Shown: in pieces, positions 37,143-47,131 of the stretch
Numbering within the stretch: position 1 is the stretch's first letter
How the letters are laid out: each line of letters begins with the position of its first letter
DNA from: JACDEA01 sp963742585
GTDB lineage: Bacteria > Actinomycetota > Acidimicrobiia > Acidimicrobiales > JACDEA01
Reading direction: 5' to 3'
DNA length: 64,000 nt
Assembly (NCBI GenBank): GCA_963742585.1
Contig: CAVUMI010000006.1
Location: forward strand, 372,001 to 436,000
Made by a program: the position numbers and the translations under genes
Notes under the pieces: generated by a model
What the model was told of the DNA's origin: nothing
The model's database searches: none
What the model saw: only the letters and a program-made list of their open reading frames with translations

Positions 37143-37181
37143 TTGACCAGCGTTTACCTTCCAGGCGCCCAAACCTTGACC
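37143..37181 (+). promoter_or_regulatory. TTGACC repeats upstream of secreted copy 4
   Basis: TTGACC at 37143-37148 and 37176-37181 (33 bases, three helical turns), with TTTACC at 37153-37158. The region after the last repeat (CGCATCCTG) matches the corresponding position before the lipase gene at 35651, so the two promoters look co-regulated. Confidence 0.5.
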
Positions 37182-37226
37182 GCTCGCTCGCATCCTGCAT
37201 GCAGCACACACAACCCGGGGGTTCCC

Positions 37227-37712
37227 ATGAACAAACGCCAACGCATCATGATCATCACCGCCGCCGCAACACTGACGGCGTTTTGCAGCGCGACCGTGGT
37301 GACGAGCACGCCGGCGCAAGCGGTGCCTTTGCTCACATCGCACACGACCGCCGCGGGCCACCCCTTTTTCGGGCCCCAAGGACCTGATGACCTCCACGTC
37401 ATCCTGGTGGCGGAAGTGTCACCTCTCGTGGTGGGCGAGGTCACAGGATCAACGGTCACATTCACCGTGGATTTCCCAGACGAGGCGACGCGCACACTCA
37501 CCGTGCCGGCGAGTCCTTGCGTGTTCTCGTTGGGGTGTGCCGTGACCACCGACTTCCACGCCGAGGTGAATTGCGACCCGGCGGACCCCGGAATCTGGGT
37601 CAAAGCGACATACAGCGGCGAGACGCTGGGCACGCCGCTCAACATCGTGATCACCTCACCCAGTGAGTCCGGCGTGTCTCGGGTCAGCCGCTGTCCCACC
37701 GAGAGCTTCTAA
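37227..37712 (+). CDS. Small secreted protein, unrecognised family, copy 4
   Basis: 161 residues, ATG at 37227. Signal peptide IMIITAAATLTAFCSATVV and TPAQA before VPLLTSHTTAAGHPFFGP. Shares DLHVILVAEVSPLVV, FHAEVNCDPADPGIWVKATY, GETLGTPLNIVI and SRCPTESF with copy 1 at 24053. The four Cys of the mature part are conserved in spacing with copy 1. Function unknown; secreted, beta-rich by appearance. Confidence 0.75.
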   Translation: MNKRQRIMIITAAATLTAFCSATVVTSTPAQAVPLLTSHTTAAGHPFFGPQGPDDLHVILVAEVSPLVVGEVTGSTVTFTVDFPDEATRTLTVPASPCVFSLGCAVTTDFHAEVNCDPADPGIWVKATYSGETLGTPLNIVITSPSESGVSRVSRCPTESF

Positions 37713-37766
37713 TCCCGACAAGTGGTAGTGAGTGCGAGAGTTGAGTAGTAGATGTAGTGGTGGTTG

Positions 37767-38024
37767 GTGGGCGAGGGGTGTGTGAGTTCAGGACATCGGC
37801 AAGGGATGTCGCGCGACATCGGCAAGGGTTCGGGTCCACCGGTGAGTGGACTGGGGCTGTTGGCCTTGGCCGATGTCACTGCGGCCAGCGGTCGTCCTGT
37901 CGGTCACTGTCGAAGGCCTGACGCAGGCCCAGACCGCACGCCTCTACCAACCCCGCTTCAAATAGGAAGACCCGAGCCTCCTCCGGGGGTTCGGGTCTTG
38001 CCGATGTCCTGAGACATCACAGAG

Positions 38025-38035
<11 letters not shown>
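37767..38035. repeat. 12-bp direct repeats flanking the IS481-like element
   Basis: GTGGGCGAGGGG occurs at 37767-37778 and 38024-38035. The right copy is the 3' end of tRNA-Leu (minus strand), the left one a stray copy. It could be a target-site duplication or an attachment-site scar. The left copy abuts the element; the right one is two bases off. Confidence 0.6.
37779..38021 (+). mobile_element. Internally deleted IS481-like element (MITE-like)
   Basis: About 243 bp. Ends form an inverted repeat: TGTG-N5-TCAGGACATCGGCAAG on the left and its complement at 37997-38021. The left end repeats GACATCGGCAAGG twice. Inside, a 30-codon frame (37873-37965) starts MSLRPAVVLSVTVEGLTQAQ, the N-terminal helix-turn-helix region of IS481-type transposases, and then passes directly to YQPRFK-stop, which resembles their C-terminus. 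It lacks the DDE domain, so it could move only with help. Confidence 0.65.
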
Positions 38036-38108
<73 letters not shown>

Positions 38109-38120
38109 GAGTAGCTGCCC

Positions 38121-38170
38121 GACTTCTGGACACTTAGCGCCCTGGGAGGGCGGTAAGTCGTCCAGAAGTC
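38121..38170. repeat. Palindromic repeat family A, copy 3
   Basis: GACTTCTGGACACTT ... CGCCCTGGGAGGGCG ... AAGTCGTCCAGAAGTC. It carries an extra C in the right arm compared with copy 2, probably one of the single-base insertions common from here on. It lies between tRNA-Leu and fhaA. Confidence 0.88.
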
Positions 38171-38217
38171 GGGGGAGGGTCAGGGTATCGCACCCCGTCG
38201 GTAGGCTTTCCGGCGCT

Positions 38218-38872
38218 ATGGGACTCCAGCAGTTCGAGCGTCGCCTGGAGCGGCTGGTTGAGGGCGTCTTCGCCAAGGCGTTCCGCAGCGGGCTGCAACC
38301 GGTCGAGGTCGGCCGCCGCATCACCCGAGAAATGGACCTCGGGCGCACGGTCGGCGTGCGGGGCATCAGTCGCGCCCAATCACTTCACGATCACCATCGA
38401 TCCGAGCGACCACGAGCGGTTCACCAGCTACGAGGACGCACTGGTCCGCGAGCTGTGCGACGCCGCCCGCGAGCACGCCAAGGACGAGGGCTACCGCTTC
38501 CTCGGGCCGGTCGAGGTCGAGCTGGAGACCAGCAAGGTCGGGCCGGGCGTGTTCGACGTGGTGGCCGAGGTGCGCGAGGGCCCCGGCGGCGGTCCGTACG
38601 CGGCCTTGGTGTTAGCTGACGGCACCCGGGTAGAGCTTGGCGAGGACCCGGTCGCTATCGGCCGGCTTGACGACTGCGAGATTCAGCTGTCCGACAAGAA
38701 CGTGAGCCGACGCCACGCCGAGGTGCGCCGCGAGGGCGCGGGGTTCGTCGTGGTCGATCTCGACTCGACCAACGGCACCAAGGTCAACGGCGCGCGGGTC
38801 AAGCAGCGGGAGCTGGCCGACGGCGACGAGGTCACGGTCGGCGCCACCACGTTGCGCTTCGAGATGAGCTGA
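38218..38872 (+). CDS. fhaA: FhaA: DUF3662 and FHA-domain protein (frameshifted)
   Basis: ATG at 38218. Residues ~1-115 DUF3662 (GLQQFERRLERLVEGVFAKA, FTITIDPSDHERFTSYEDAL); FHA ~145-215 (VAIGRLDDCEIQLSDKNVSR, RRHAEVRR, DSTNGTKVNG). One indel near 38375. Binds phosphothreonine; in mycobacteria FhaA is a PknB substrate linked to peptidoglycan control. The linker is short. First gene of the fhaA-pknB cluster. Confidence 0.88.
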
Positions 38873-38885
38873 GGAGCCCGCCCGC

Positions 38886-39341
38886 TTGCCCGATGCACTC
38901 CTCAACCTGCTGAAGCTCCTGTTGCTGGCGCTCGTGTACCTCTTCTTCATCCGCGTGCTGCGCGCCATGTGGGTCCAGGTGACCGCCCCGGCCGTCGCCA
39001 CCACCGGCGGCACCGGCGCGGCCGAAGCCACGCTCCGGGGCGGCGCACCGCCGGTCGCGCACCTGCGCATCGTCGAGCCGGCGGACCAGAAGGGCAAGGT
39101 GTTCGACCTCGCCGACGAAGTAACCGTCGGACGGGCGTCGGGCTGCCAGGTGGCGCTGACCGATCCGACGGTCTCCCAGCTCCACGCCCGCATCTTCCGG
39201 CGCGACAACAAGCTCTACGTCGAGGATCTCGGGTCCTCGAACGGAACCTTCGTCAACCGCAAGAAGGTCGCCGCCGCGGTGGCCATCCGGCGGGGCGACC
39301 GCCTCGCCATGGGCTCGACGGTCCTCGAGGTCACTCGATGA
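38886..39341 (+). CDS. fhaB: FhaB: membrane-anchored FHA-domain protein
   Basis: 151 residues from TTG 38886. One N-terminal membrane segment (LLKLLLLALVYLFFIRVL), then an FHA domain (EVTVGRASGCQVALTDPTVS, QLHARIFRR, GSSNGTFVN). Intact, and joined to the phosphatase gene by ATGA. FhaB homologues (FipA-binding) recruit phosphorylated division proteins. Confidence 0.9.
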   Translation: MPDALLNLLKLLLLALVYLFFIRVLRAMWVQVTAPAVATTGGTGAAEATLRGGAPPVAHLRIVEPADQKGKVFDLADEVTVGRASGCQVALTDPTVSQLHARIFRRDNKLYVEDLGSSNGTFVNRKKVAAAVAIRRGDRLAMGSTVLEVTR

Positions 39342-40628
39342 AGCTGCGTTGGGCGGCGATCACCGACGAGGGCAAGGTGCGGCCGCAACAACGAGGACAA
39401 CATCCTCGCCGAGGAGCCGTTGTTCGCGGTCGCCGACGGCATGGGCGGTCACGCGTTCGGAGAAGTCGCCTCGAGCGTCGCCATCGAGACGCTGCGCGCC
39501 AGATTCAAGGCCGACCCGACCGCCGAAGGACTGGTGGAAGCCGTCCGCCAGGCCAACCAGGCGGTGTGGCAGCGGCGCCCACGAAGACCCGGAGCTTCGC
39601 GGGATGGGAACCACCACCACCGCGGCGGCCCTGGTCGACCAAGACGGCGAGAAGGTCGTCGAGATCGCCCACGTCGGCGACTCGCGCGCCTACCTCCTGC
39701 GCGACGGCGACCTCGAACAGCTCACCGACGACCACAGCCTGGTCGAGGACCTGGTTCGCAGCGGCCGCCTCTCACCGGAGGACGCCCTGTCCCACCCGCA
39801 GCGCAACATCGTCACCCGCGCGCTGGGCATGGAGGATCGCGACGGCGACCCCGCTCCGCTCGAGGTCGACACCGTCACGATCCTGCCGTACCGAGGCGAC
39901 CGCATCCTGTCGACCAGTGACGGCCTGACCAACGAGGTCAGCGACGACCAGATCGCATCGGTGCTGCGTCGGCTGGCCGATCCCGACGACGCGGCCCGCG
40001 AGTTGCTGCGGCATGGCCAACGCCGCCGGCGGCAACGACAACATCTCCGTCGTCCTCGTCGACGTCGTCGAGGACGACGACAAGGCCGGCGACGCCAGCA
40101 AGGCCTTGGCCAAGCGAGCCGCCGCCCCCACCGAGCCGACCGAGCGGTGGACATCACCGACGACGCCACGACCTCGCGACCCGCGCGGACCTTCCGCCGC
40201 GGCTCGGCGCAGCGGCGCGAGACGCCGGCGGCGGCCGCGGCATGTCACGTCGCGCATGGTCGGGCTTCATCGTCGCCATCGTCGCGATACTCGGCGTCGC
40301 CATGCAATCGCCATCACCTGGTACGCCCGGGGCTCGTACTTCGTCGGTCTGCGCGGCGACAACGTCACGATCTTCCGCGGCCGGCCCGGCGGGTTCCTCT
40401 GGGTCAAGCCGACGCTGGTCAGCCGGACTGACGCTCACCCTCGACGAAGTACCGCCGTCGCGGCGGGAGCACTTCCGCGAAGGTCAGCCCGAGCCCACGA
40501 TCGGCGCGGCCCGCCACTACATCACCAACCTGCGGACGAGGCGGCCAAGCTCGCGCTGACGACACACAACCACCGCGCCCGCGCCGGTCGACTCGACGAC
40601 GGCAGTGCCACCGACCGTCGCTCCGTGA
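39338..40628 (+). CDS. pstP: PP2C-family Ser/Thr protein phosphatase (frameshifted)
   Basis: ATG at 39338. PP2C motifs: RNNEDN (split by an inserted base near 39376), FAVADGMGGHAFGE, HVGDSRAYLLRDG and GNDNISVVLVDV, with metal-binding Asp and Gly as expected. A membrane segment (FIVAIVAILGVAM) and outer domain YFVGLRGDNVTIFRGRPGGF follow, as in mycobacterial PstP. At least six indels. The expected stop overlaps ftsW (GTGA at 40625). Reverses PknB phosphorylation. Confidence 0.85.
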
Positions 40629-41925
40629 TCGCCGCTCCCGCGTCGCCACAGCGGCGGACCGAACTCGGCCTGCTGGTGATGGCCGATAATCATCACCGCC
40701 GGCGCCTACGTGCTGGCCAGCCTGGGCGAGACGGCGTCGCTGCCGGTCCAATGTCGTTCCGTTCCTCCTCGATCATCATCGGCCTCCTCGCGGTGGCCCA
40801 CCTCGCCCTGCGCCAGCTGGCGCCGGCGGCCGACGGCGTGCTGCTGCCGGTCGCCGGCCTGCTCAACGGCATCGGCTACGTGTTCATCGCCCGGCTCGAC
40901 AATGACCTGGCCGGTCTCCAGGCGCTGTGGACCGCGGTCGGCGTCGGCCGCGTTCATCGCCACGCTGGCGCTCGTCCGGCGGCCGCGCGACCTCGAGCGG
41001 TACCGCTACACGTTCGCCCTCGTCGGTGTCGGCCTCCTGCTCCTGCCGCTCGCTCCCGGTTCTCGGCCGAACGGTCAACGGCGCCCGCCTCTGGGTGAAG
41101 TTCGGGCCGCTCACCTTCCAGCCCGGCGAGCTGGCCAAGATCGTCCTGGCGATCTTCTTTGCCTCCTATCTCGTCGACAAGCGAGCGGTGCTGTCGCGGA
41201 AGTCGATGGCGCCGGGCGCCGGCGCACTGCTGGCCCGGGCGCGCTACTTCGGACCGATCCTCCTGGCCTGGGGCGCGTCACTCGTCGTACTGGTTGCCGA
41301 GAAGGACCTCGGATCGTCGCTGCTGTTCTTCGGGCTGTTCGTGACGATGTTGTGGGTGGCCACTGGCTGGGCCGTCTATCTCGTTGCCGGCGGCGGGCAT
41401 GTTCGCAATCGGCGCCGCATTCAGCTGGTCGGGCTTCGCCCACGTTCAGCGAACGCGTCGACGTGTGGATCGACCCGTGGTCGCGGCCGGACAGCCAGGG
41501 CTTCCAGATCCTCCAAGCCATCTTCGGGATGGGAACCGGCGGCATGGCCGGCACCGGCCTCGGACTCGGTGATCCCACGCGCATCCCGGCGGCAGCCACT
41601 GACCTCATCTTCGCCGCGGTCGGCGAAGAGCTCGGACTGCTCGGCACCGTCGCCATCGTCGCCGCGTTCCTGGTCACCATCGGCGTCGGCCTGCGCATCG
41701 CGGTGCGCGCCCGCAGCGAGTTCGAGCAACTCCTCGCCGTTGGCCTCACGGTCGTCCTCGGACTCCAGGCCTTCCTCATCATCGGCGGCGTGACCCGGCT
41801 GCTCCCGCTCACCGGCATCACCTTGCCGTTCGTCTCCTACGGCGGCTCGTCACTGGTCGCCAACTACGTCCTGCTCGCGCTCCTCCTTCGCATCAGTGAC
41901 AGTTCGAGCGCGGGCTTCTTCGTGA
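40625..41925 (+). CDS. rodA: FtsW/RodA/SpoVE-family glycosyltransferase (frameshifted)
   Basis: GTG at 40625. SEDS-family polytopic protein: SIIIGLLAVAHLALRQLAP, YRYTFALVGVGLLLLPL, VNGARLWVKFGPLTFQPGEL (the conserved substrate loop), LAKIVLAIFFASYLV, DLGSSLLFFGLF and TLPFVSYGGSSLVANYV. The product polymerises lipid II. At least five one-base insertions. The stop is placed at a GTGA overlap with the next gene. RodA versus FtsW cannot be decided with certainty. Confidence 0.85.
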
Positions 41926-43393
41926 GCCGCCAGATCAAGATCCTCGCCATCGCACTCATGGTCCTGTATTCGGCGCGGTGTTCCTGAAGCTCAACCAGAT
42001 CCAGGTCGTGCAGGCCGACGACTTGGCCAACGACCCGCGCAACAGCCGTGTCGCCACGCGCGACTTCGCGCGGGAGCGTGGTGTCATACAGACCGCCGAC
42101 GGCATGGTGTTGGCGCAAGTCGACCGAGGCCGACGGCCAGCTGAAGCGGCTACGGCAGTACCCGGCCGGACCGTTGTACTCCCCGATCACCGGGTACTTC
42201 TCGTTCACCTTTCGGCGGCGACCGGCGTCGAGCGCGGCATACAGCGACTATTTGAGCGGTCGGAAACTTGGCAACACGCTCAAGGGTCTCAGCAACGTGT
42301 TCAGCGACAAGCAGCCCGTGGGCAACGTCACGCTCACCGTGAGGGACGCGGTGCAGCAGGTTGCCGCGCAGCAGCTCGGCAACCGACGCGGCGCGGTCGT
42401 CGCCCTCGACCCCACCACCGGCGGGATCCTCGCCGCGGTCGAACTTCCCCACCTTTGATCCCAACCCGCTCGCCGGCGCACGACCAGAAGCCGCGGTGCA
42501 GGACACCTACCGGCAGTTGAACGCCGATCCCGATCAAGCCGTTGCTGCCGCGGGCTTACGGCCAGATCTACTGCCCCGGGTTCAACCTTCAAGGTGGTCA
42601 CCGCGTCCGCCACGCTCGAGCGCAAGCCCGAGCTGGCGACCAAGTCCTACCCGGTGCTCAGCAACCTCGAGCTGCCGGACACCACCGCCGGCCTACCCAA
42701 CTTCGGCGGCGGCAGCTGCGGTGGTGTGCTTCCCCAACTACTCAAGGTGTCCTGCAACACCGGCTTCGGGCAGATGGGTCTCGACCTGGGCCCCGACAAT
42801 CTCATCGGCGAAGCCGAGGACTACGGCTTCAACGAGCCGGCCGCCGCTCGACATCCCGGGCGCGGCGGAGTCGCACTTCCCCGACGCCGCCTTCTTCCGG
42901 CGCAACCGACCCGCCGTCGCCCAAGCGGCGATCGGTCAAAGCGACGTGTCGGCGTCGCCGTTGCAGATGGCGCTGATCGCCGGCGCCATCGCGAACAAGG
43001 GCGTCGCCATGAAGCCGCACGTAATGGCCGAGATTCGGGACAACGAGGGTGACGTCATCAACCGGTACGTCCCGGGCAAATGGCGCGCAGCCGATTACAT
43101 CGGAGGTGGCCGAAGCGCTCAAGCAGATGATGATCGGTGTGGTCAACGGCGGAACGGCGACGCGTATCGCCATTCCCGGAGTTCAGGTCGCGGCGAAGAC
43201 AGGAACCGCACAGACCGTCGGCAGGAACGCCCACGCCTGGATCATCGGTTTCGCGCCGGCCGACGCGCCAACGGTCGCCGTCGCCGTCATCATTGAGAGT
43301 CAACCCGGGGTGAGTGAGGCGACCGGCGGTCGCGTGGCCGCACCCATTGCCCGGGCCGTAATCCAGGCCGCACTTGGCGGCCCCGTAACCTGA
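41922..43393 (+). CDS. pbpA: Class B penicillin-binding protein, PbpA type (frameshifted)
   Basis: GTG at 41922. N-terminal membrane anchor ILAIALMVLY, dimerisation region (NSRVATRDFARERGVIQTAD), transpeptidase SxxK in PG-STFKVVTAS, SxN in SCNTGFGQMGL and KTG in QVAAKTGTAQTV. At least ten indels, mostly single extra bases. About 480 residues. Forms the usual pair with the SEDS protein before it. Confidence 0.88.
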
Positions 43394-43402
43394 AAGCGCC
43401 CC

Positions 43403-45165
43403 ATGGCTCAGAAGTCCGCGAAGGTTTTTAGCGACCGGTACGAGATCGTCCGTCGCATCGCGCGTGGCGGCATGGCCGAGGTGTTCCTCGCTCGAGACCT
43501 GTTGCTCGACCGGCCGGTGGCGCTGAAGATCCTGTTCCCCGAGCTGTCGACCGACCGCAACTTCGTCGAGCGCTTCCGCCGCGAAGCGCAGGCGGCCGCC
43601 AACCTGAGCCACCCCAACATCGTGTCGATCTACGACTGGGGCGAAGAGGACGGCACCTACTTCATCGTCATGGAGTTCGTCGACGGACGACCCCTGTCGC
43701 AGCTCATCCGCTACCGAGGGCCCACTGGGACCGGCCCAGGCGGCCGACATCGGCTCGGCGGTGGCGGCCGCGCTGGCCTTCGCCCACCGCAACGGCGTGA
43801 TCCACCGCGACGTGAAGCCGGGCAACGTGCTGCTCGACGCGGCCGGCAACGTGAAGGTCACCGACTTCGGGATCGCCCGGGCCATCAACGCCCAGGACAA
43901 CCTCACCCAGACCGGAACCGTGATGGGGACGGCCACCTACTTCAGCCCCGAACAGGCGCAGGGGTTCGGCGTCGACAACCGCAGCGACGTGTACTCGCTC
44001 GGCGTCGTGCTCTACGAGATGGTCACCGGCCAGCCGCCGTTCAGCGGCGAGAACCCGGTGTCGGTCGCGTACCGCCACGTGAGCGAAGCGCCCAACCCGC
44101 CTCGCAAGATCAACGCCAGCGTGCCCGCCGCGTTCGAGTCGGTGGTACTCCAGGCGCTGGCCAAGAACCCCGACGACCGTTACGCCACCGCCGAGGATCT
44201 GCGCAGTGACCTGATCAGCTTCCGGCGCGGGCGGCCGGTCGCCGCCAAGCCCGCGCGGCAAGCAGGCGGCCGCGACCGGGGCCGACAGCACCGCGGCCAA
44301 CGCCACCACGGTGCAGCCGCGCGCGGCGGCGACCGCGGCCATGACGCGGGTGCAAGCCAACGTCCCGCCGCCGGGCGAGCGCGGGCCGCGCACCGGCATG
44401 TACGTGGCGCTCCTCGTGTTCTTGCTCGGAGTGCTGGCGATCCTGCTGTTCCTGCTCGCCCGGAGCATGGGCGTGCTGAGTACGAGCACGCCGGACAAGG
44501 TCGACGTGCCCAACGTGGTGGGACTCAAGTTCGAAGAGGCGGCGCGACAGATCACCGCGGTCGGCCTCGAAGTCGAGCGGGCCAACGAGACCAACGACGC
44601 GCCGGCGGACACGGTGTTCGATCAGGACCCCGAATTCGGCAGCCGGGCCGACAAGAAGTCGTCGGTGACGTTCCGCGTCAGCACCGGGCCGATCCTCAAG
44701 GCCGTGCCGGCCGTCGTCGGCCAAGACGTCGACGACGCGCAAGACCGCTGCTCAAGGCGGCCGGCTTCAAGGTCACCGTCGTCAACCGCCAGGACGACGC
44801 GCAGCCGGCGAACAAGGTTCTCAAGCAGGAGCCGGCGGCCAACACACAAGCGCCGCGAGGGCTCGACCGTCACCCTCACCGTGTCATCGGGCAGGGCCAA
44901 GGTCGCGGTGCCCAACGTGGTCGGACAGGAAGAGAACGATGCGTTCGCGGCGATCAGCCGGGCCGGGCTGACGCCTCGGCGAGCCATCCAGAACTCGGCC
45001 TCGGTACCCGCCGGGGAAGGTCATCAGCACCAACCCGGCCGCCGGGTCCCAGGTCGACAAGGGATCCAGCGTGACCGTGGTGGTGCTCAACCGGTCGAGG
45101 ACCCGTCCACCACGACCGCACCTGCGACAACGACCACCCTCGGCGGCGGCGGATTCTTTCCCTAA
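43403..45165 (+). CDS. pknB: PknB-type Ser/Thr kinase with three PASTA repeats (frameshifted)
   Basis: ATG at 43403. Kinase domain ~1-280: glycine-rich IARGGMAEVFLARD, ATP Lys in PVALKILF, catalytic HRDVKPGNVLLD, DFGIA and the activation-loop TQTGTVMGTATYFSPEQ. Membrane segment LLVFLLGVLAILLFLLA, then three PASTA units (VDVPNVVGLKFEEAARQI, VPAVVGQDVDDA, VAVPNVVGQEENDAFAAI). Senses muropeptides or lipid II and phosphorylates division proteins. About five indels. No pknA gene is present. Confidence 0.9.
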
Positions 45166-45167
45166 CG

Positions 45168-45770
45168 TCAGCGGGCGGGCGCCGACTCCCCGATCGTCGC
45201 CAGCCACCCTCGCAACATGTCGTGACCGACGCGGGTGAGGATCGACTCGGGATGGAACTGCACGCCCTCGATCGCGTGCTCCCGGTGTCGCAGCGCCATG
45301 ATCGTCCCGTCGTCCTCAGCCACTGCGGTGACCTCGAGCACCGCGGGCAAGGTCTCGGGGTCGACGACCAGCGAGTGATAGCGGGTCGCCTCGAACGGTG
45401 AGGGCAGGCCGGCGAGTACGCCGACTGCGTCGTGACGCACGAGCGAGGTCTTGCCATGCATCACCCGCGGCGCGCGAATCACGTCGCCGCCGAAGACCTG
45501 GCCGATGCACTGGTGGCCGAGGCACACCCCGAGGATCGGAACCCGGCCGGCCAGCCGCTCGATGAGCGCGTTGCTGATGCCGGCGTCGTCAGGTGTGCCG
45601 GGCCCGGGCGAGACGAGGATCGCCGTCGGGCGCCGAGCGCGTCGACCTCATCGACGGTGATCGCGTCGTTGCGGTGGACGATGGGCGTCGGCGCCCAGCT
45701 CGCCCAGGTACTGGACGAGGTTGTAGACGAAGCTGTCGTAGTTGTCGATGACGACGATTCGCGCGCTCAC
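45168..45770 (-). CDS. pabA: Glutamine amidotransferase, PabA/TrpG type (frameshifted)
   Basis: GTG at 45770. IVVIDNYDSFVYNLVQYLGE, nucleophile Cys in ILGVCLGHQCIGQVFGG, oxyanion HGKTS and His-Glu in GVQFHPESILT. About 200 residues, two indels. Makes ammonia for p-aminobenzoate or anthranilate synthesis. Mycobacterial genomes carry trpG/pabA at the same place. Confidence 0.88.
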
Positions 45771-45777
45771 AGCGCGC

Positions 45778-46534
45778 TCAGCCTACCGGCCGGGCGAATT
45801 GCAACTTCGTGGGCCCGGTGAACGCGGGCAGCTCGAGCGACCGTCTCGCGCGACACCGCGACACGCAGCCCGAAGCTGACCGGCGTCCTGCTTGAGCTGC
45901 TTCACCAGCGCGTCGCCTCGTAGCGCGCCCGGTCGGCGCCGACGGCGAGACCACGACGTAGGGCGGCGAGTGCACGGTTCCGTTGAGCAGCAACGTGTTG
46001 CCGACACACAGCACCGCGCTCGTGCTGACCAGCCGCTGGCCGTTGATGGCGATCGCCTCGGCGCCGGCGCGCCACAACGCGTTCGACCACCGCCTGCACG
46101 TCCTGCGAGTGGATCACGAGGTCGTTGACGTCGCCCGACGGCGCCTCCTCGAGCAGCGAGTCGTCGAGGGTGACCTTCAGACCGGGGCCTCGGAGCGGGA
46201 CCAGGCCGGCGGCCAGCAGGGCGGCGTCGAGCTGCGGCCTTTCGCTGCCGCGGCGTCCTGGCTGGCGGTCGACGCCCTCGGTCGACAGCTGCTGGACCCG
46301 GCGGCGCAGGTCACCGACCTCGCGGCGCAAGCGCGACGGTGTCGCGCTGGCTTGGCGCTCGATCAGCCCGGCGAGCCGGTAGTTGCGCGGGAGCCGGGAC
46401 TCGGGGTCGGCCGGCCGGGCCTGGAACGTGACGGCGAGGACGAAGCCCGACCCCGGCGGCGCCGACTGCGACGAGCGGCCGCAGATCGGCGGGGACGGAA
46501 CCGGGCCAGCACCGCTAGCTATCCTCGCTCGCAT
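45778..46534 (-). CDS. DUF881-family protein (frameshifted)
   Basis: Start near ATG 46534. After an N-terminal hydrophobic stretch (GSGFVLAVTFQA) comes a coiled coil (LRREVGDLRRRVQQLS) and the conserved block PLRGPGLKVTLDDSL, HSQDVQAVV-NALWRAGAEAIAING and TLLLNGTVHSPPYVVV. Ends LELPAFTGPTKLQFARPVG. Several indels. The position beside crgA and pabA matches Mycobacterium (Rv0012 region). Role in division is inferred only from this. Confidence 0.75.
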
Positions 46535-46789
46535 GCTGAAGCGCGGACGGGTGACGCCGAAGAAGACGGCGGCCGCACGGCCGGCCGGTACACCCCGCCG
46601 GTGCCGCGCGAGGTCAAGGTCAGCCCGATGTGGGTGCCCGCCCTCATGTTCACCTTGCTCGGCCTCGGCATGATCGTGATCATTATCAACTATCTGGGCG
46701 TTTTGCCGGGCGGGGCCGACAACAAGTACCTGCTGATCGGGCTGGTCCTGATCACCGGGGGATTCATCACGGCCACCAGGTATCGCTAG
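46533..46789 (+). CDS. crgA: CrgA cell-division protein (frameshifted)
   Basis: ATG at 46533. Short basic start KRGRVTPKKTAAA, one indel near 46590, then the CrgA core with two membrane segments: PMWVPALMFTLLGLGMIVII and YLLIGLVLITGGFIT, then ATRYR. About 85 residues. CrgA is an actinobacterial divisome scaffold. Confidence 0.88.
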
Positions 46790-46864
46790 ACCGACAGTTC
46801 GGTTACCGGAGGGTTACATCGATGTGATTCTCCCCAGAGTTTTCCACCACCTGGGGACAATCCT

Positions 46865-47117
46865 TCAATCGTCGATGGGCGCGACGACCGACATGTCCTC
46901 CTGGCAGTGCCGGGGCGGTTCGGGATCCTCGTCGGCGGCCAGCGTCATGCGGGCCTCGGCGCCGCACAACGTGCAGCGGAACCGCAGGTTGACCTTGCGC
47001 ATCTCGCCGGCCGGCGGCGGCCCGGGCAAGGGCCGCGGCCAGCGCCGCGCAGCACTTCTGAGGCCGAGCCAGAACAGAGCGACGTCCGAACAGCACCGCC
47101 AGCACGACCTGGACCAT
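46865..47117 (-). CDS. Small zinc-ribbon protein (frameshifted)
   Basis: ATG at 47117. Hydrophobic N-terminus MVQVVLAVLFGRR (frame change near 47080), then FWLGLRSAARRWPRPLPG and a metal site KVNLRFRCTLCGAEARMTL with a further Cys in PRHCQEDM. About 84 residues. Similar short proteins with RCxxCG and HCQEDM are seen in other actinobacteria; function unknown. Confidence 0.6.
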
Positions 47118-47130
47118 GGTTCCATGGTCC
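47111..47130. promoter_or_regulatory. GGACCATGG palindrome between divergent starts
   Basis: GGACCATGG-TT-CCATGGTCC, perfect 9-bp arms, holding the start codon of the zinc-ribbon gene and lying just before the kinase ATG (47132). Possible operator or mRNA hairpin. Position only. Confidence 0.4.
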
Positions 47131-47131
47131 C

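Noticed and set aside
39338..45165. Programmed frameshifting or pseudogenisation of the pknB cluster
   Set aside because: Breaks have no common slippery motif, occur many per gene, and the protein motifs remain intact; assembly error is simpler.
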